From assembly GCA_023264755.1 (NCBI GenBank), contig JAHFVB010000162.1, forward strand, positions 1 through 7,935: a DNA stretch of 7,935 nt. Direction: 5' to 3'. The position numbers were made by a program, and so were the translations under genes. Shown piece after piece: positions 7,098 through 7,935 of the stretch (position 1 is its first letter; the number at the start of each line of letters is the position of its first letter). The notes beneath the pieces were generated by a model. It made no database searches, had not been told where the DNA came from, and saw nothing but the letters and a program-made list of their open reading frames with translations. Source of the stretch: Mycobacterium sp. (lineage in GTDB: Bacteria > Actinomycetota > Actinomycetes > Mycobacteriales > Mycobacteriaceae).

Positions 7098-7935
7098 ATG
7101 GCCCCGAATCTGCCCAACAATCCGGCACTCGATCGGTTTCGTCGCGAAGCGAGAAGACTGCAGCGGAGCGTGCGCGGCGGTGACCCCGAGGCGCTTGCCC
7201 TGGTGTCCCGCCACCACCCCGACGGATCCCCCGCCGACGCACCGAACTTCCCGCTGACCGCCGCCCAACACGTCGTGGCCCGCACGGTGGGGTTCAGCAG
7301 TTGGCCGCGACTGCAGGCCTATCTACGCACTGCCGAACGACTCCGTCGCGATCCCACGGTCGTCACGGACGACGATCCGCCCTCGAGGTTCCTGGCGCTG
7401 GCCTGTCTCACCTATGGCCAGGAGGATGGTCCGGCCAGGTGGGCTGCCGCGGGTGACGTGCTTCGCGCCCACCCCGACTTGCCCGAACAGAATCTGCACG
7501 CCGCAGCCGCCGTCGGCGACCCGTCCGCCGTGCGAGCCCACCTCGCGGACCGGCCGGAGGGCGCACGCAGTCTGGGCGGGCCGTTCCGGTGGACGGCGTT
7601 GTTTCACCTCGCCGCGGCGCGGGTGCCGCAGCGGGACCCCGTGGCTGCGGCTCGGCTTCTGCTCGATGCCGGGGCGGACCCGAACGCCGGATACCTCTGG
7701 CTGGGCCTGCCCACCCCGTTCACCGTGCTGACTCTGTGTTTCGGCGAGGGCGAAGCGGGCCCCGGCAGGCAACCCCGGCATCCGGCCGGGGACGACTTGG
7801 CGGAGCTGCTGCTGTCCCGAGGGGCAGATCCCAACGACGCCCAGACGCTGTACAACCGGATGTTCGGGCGGGATGACGGGCACCTGCGAATCCTGCTGGC
7901 GTCCGGACTCGGCCGCGGCGACGGTGGCGTTTGGC
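7098..7935 (+). CDS. Ankyrin-repeat domain protein (3' end beyond the window)
   Basis: An open frame of 279 codons starts at ATG 7098 behind an unusually perfect Shine-Dalgarno (AAAGGAGGT, 7085-7093; GGAGG ends 5 nt before ATG) and is still open at the window edge. Residues 11-76 form an N-terminal module (LDRFRREARRLQRSVRGGDPEAL ... TAAQHVVAR..GFSSWPRLQAYL) that I recognise from cytosolic actinobacterial ankyrin proteins. A linker or helical region follows (77-130). Ankyrin-type repeats come next: LHAAAAVGDPSAVRAHL (133-149), then WTALFHLAAAR ... ARLLLDAGADPNA (165-197), then LAELLLSRGADPND (234-247) and LRILLASGLGRGDGG (263-277). GADPN occurs twice, as is typical. No signal peptide or membrane segment. 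Ankyrin repeats mediate protein binding, and no partner can be named. It is divergent from ppc and is not obviously linked to carbon metabolism. Confidence 0.88.
   Translation, partial: MAPNLPNNPALDRFRREARRLQRSVRGGDPEALALVSRHHPDGSPADAPNFPLTAAQHVVARTVGFSSWPRLQAYLRTAERLRRDPTVVTDDDPPSRFLALACLTYGQEDGPARWAAAGDVLRAHPDLPEQNLHAAAAVGDPSAVRAHLADRPEGARSLGGPFRWTALFHLAAARVPQRDPVAAARLLLDAGADPNAGYLWLGLPTPFTVLTLCFGEGEAGPGRQPRHPAGDDLAELLLSRGADPNDAQTLYNRMFGRDDGHLRILLASGLGRGDGGVW

Noticed and set aside
7323..7883. A 186-codon minus-strand open frame opposite the ankyrin gene
   Set aside because: The + strand frame has a perfect ribosome binding site and clear ankyrin motifs with two GADPN signatures; the minus-strand frame shows no domain.
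1..7935. CRISPR arrays, tRNA/rRNA genes, insertion sequences, phage or attachment sites
   Set aside because: No regularly spaced direct repeats, clover-leaf sequences, transposase/integrase motifs or terminal inverted repeats were seen on either strand.

Overview
The window looks like a chromosomal segment of a high-GC actinobacterium. It is most likely a Mycobacterium/Mycolicibacterium, and probably from the fast-growing group. I base this on the gene order tal-zwf-opcA-pgl followed by a small conserved unknown gene (the Rv1448c-Rv1444c order of M. tuberculosis), on protein sequences that read like mycobacterial ones throughout, and on a convergent phosphoenolpyruvate carboxylase gene, which as I remember it sits here in M. 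smegmatis but is absent from M. tuberculosis.

Positions 1-4032 (+ strand) are one tightly packed pentose-phosphate operon: the 3' end of transaldolase (tal), glucose-6-phosphate dehydrogenase (zwf), its partner protein OpcA, 6-phosphogluconolactonase (pgl/devB), and a 125-residue helical protein of unknown function. Zwf and Pgl catalyse the two opening steps of the oxidative branch and supply NADPH. Tal belongs to the non-oxidative branch. OpcA is thought to assemble with or activate Zwf. The joints are notable. The tal-zwf gap is bridged by a 16-codon mini-ORF that overlaps the tal stop and the zwf start. The zwf-opcA gap holds a MIRU-like repeat read by an 8-codon and an 18-codon mini-ORF, again overlapping stop-to-start at every joint. 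opcA and pgl overlap directly by 8 nt.

Positions 4067-6874 (- strand) are a complete phosphoenolpyruvate carboxylase gene (ppc, 935 aa), convergent with the operon and only 34 bp from it. It supplies oxaloacetate from PEP. All catalytic motifs and the four positions equivalent to the E. coli aspartate-inhibition site are present.

Positions 6875-7097 are a 223-bp divergent intergenic region with several short inverted repeats. It ends in a leader that can fold a perfect anti-Shine-Dalgarno against the ribosome binding site of the last gene. Positions 7098-7935 (+) are the start of an ankyrin-repeat protein gene that runs off the window.

Most of the window is ordinary core carbon metabolism. 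I see no convincing new defence, mobile or biosynthetic system. The items most worth checking are the RBS-sequestering leader of the ankyrin gene and the chain of mini-ORFs joining tal, zwf and opcA.
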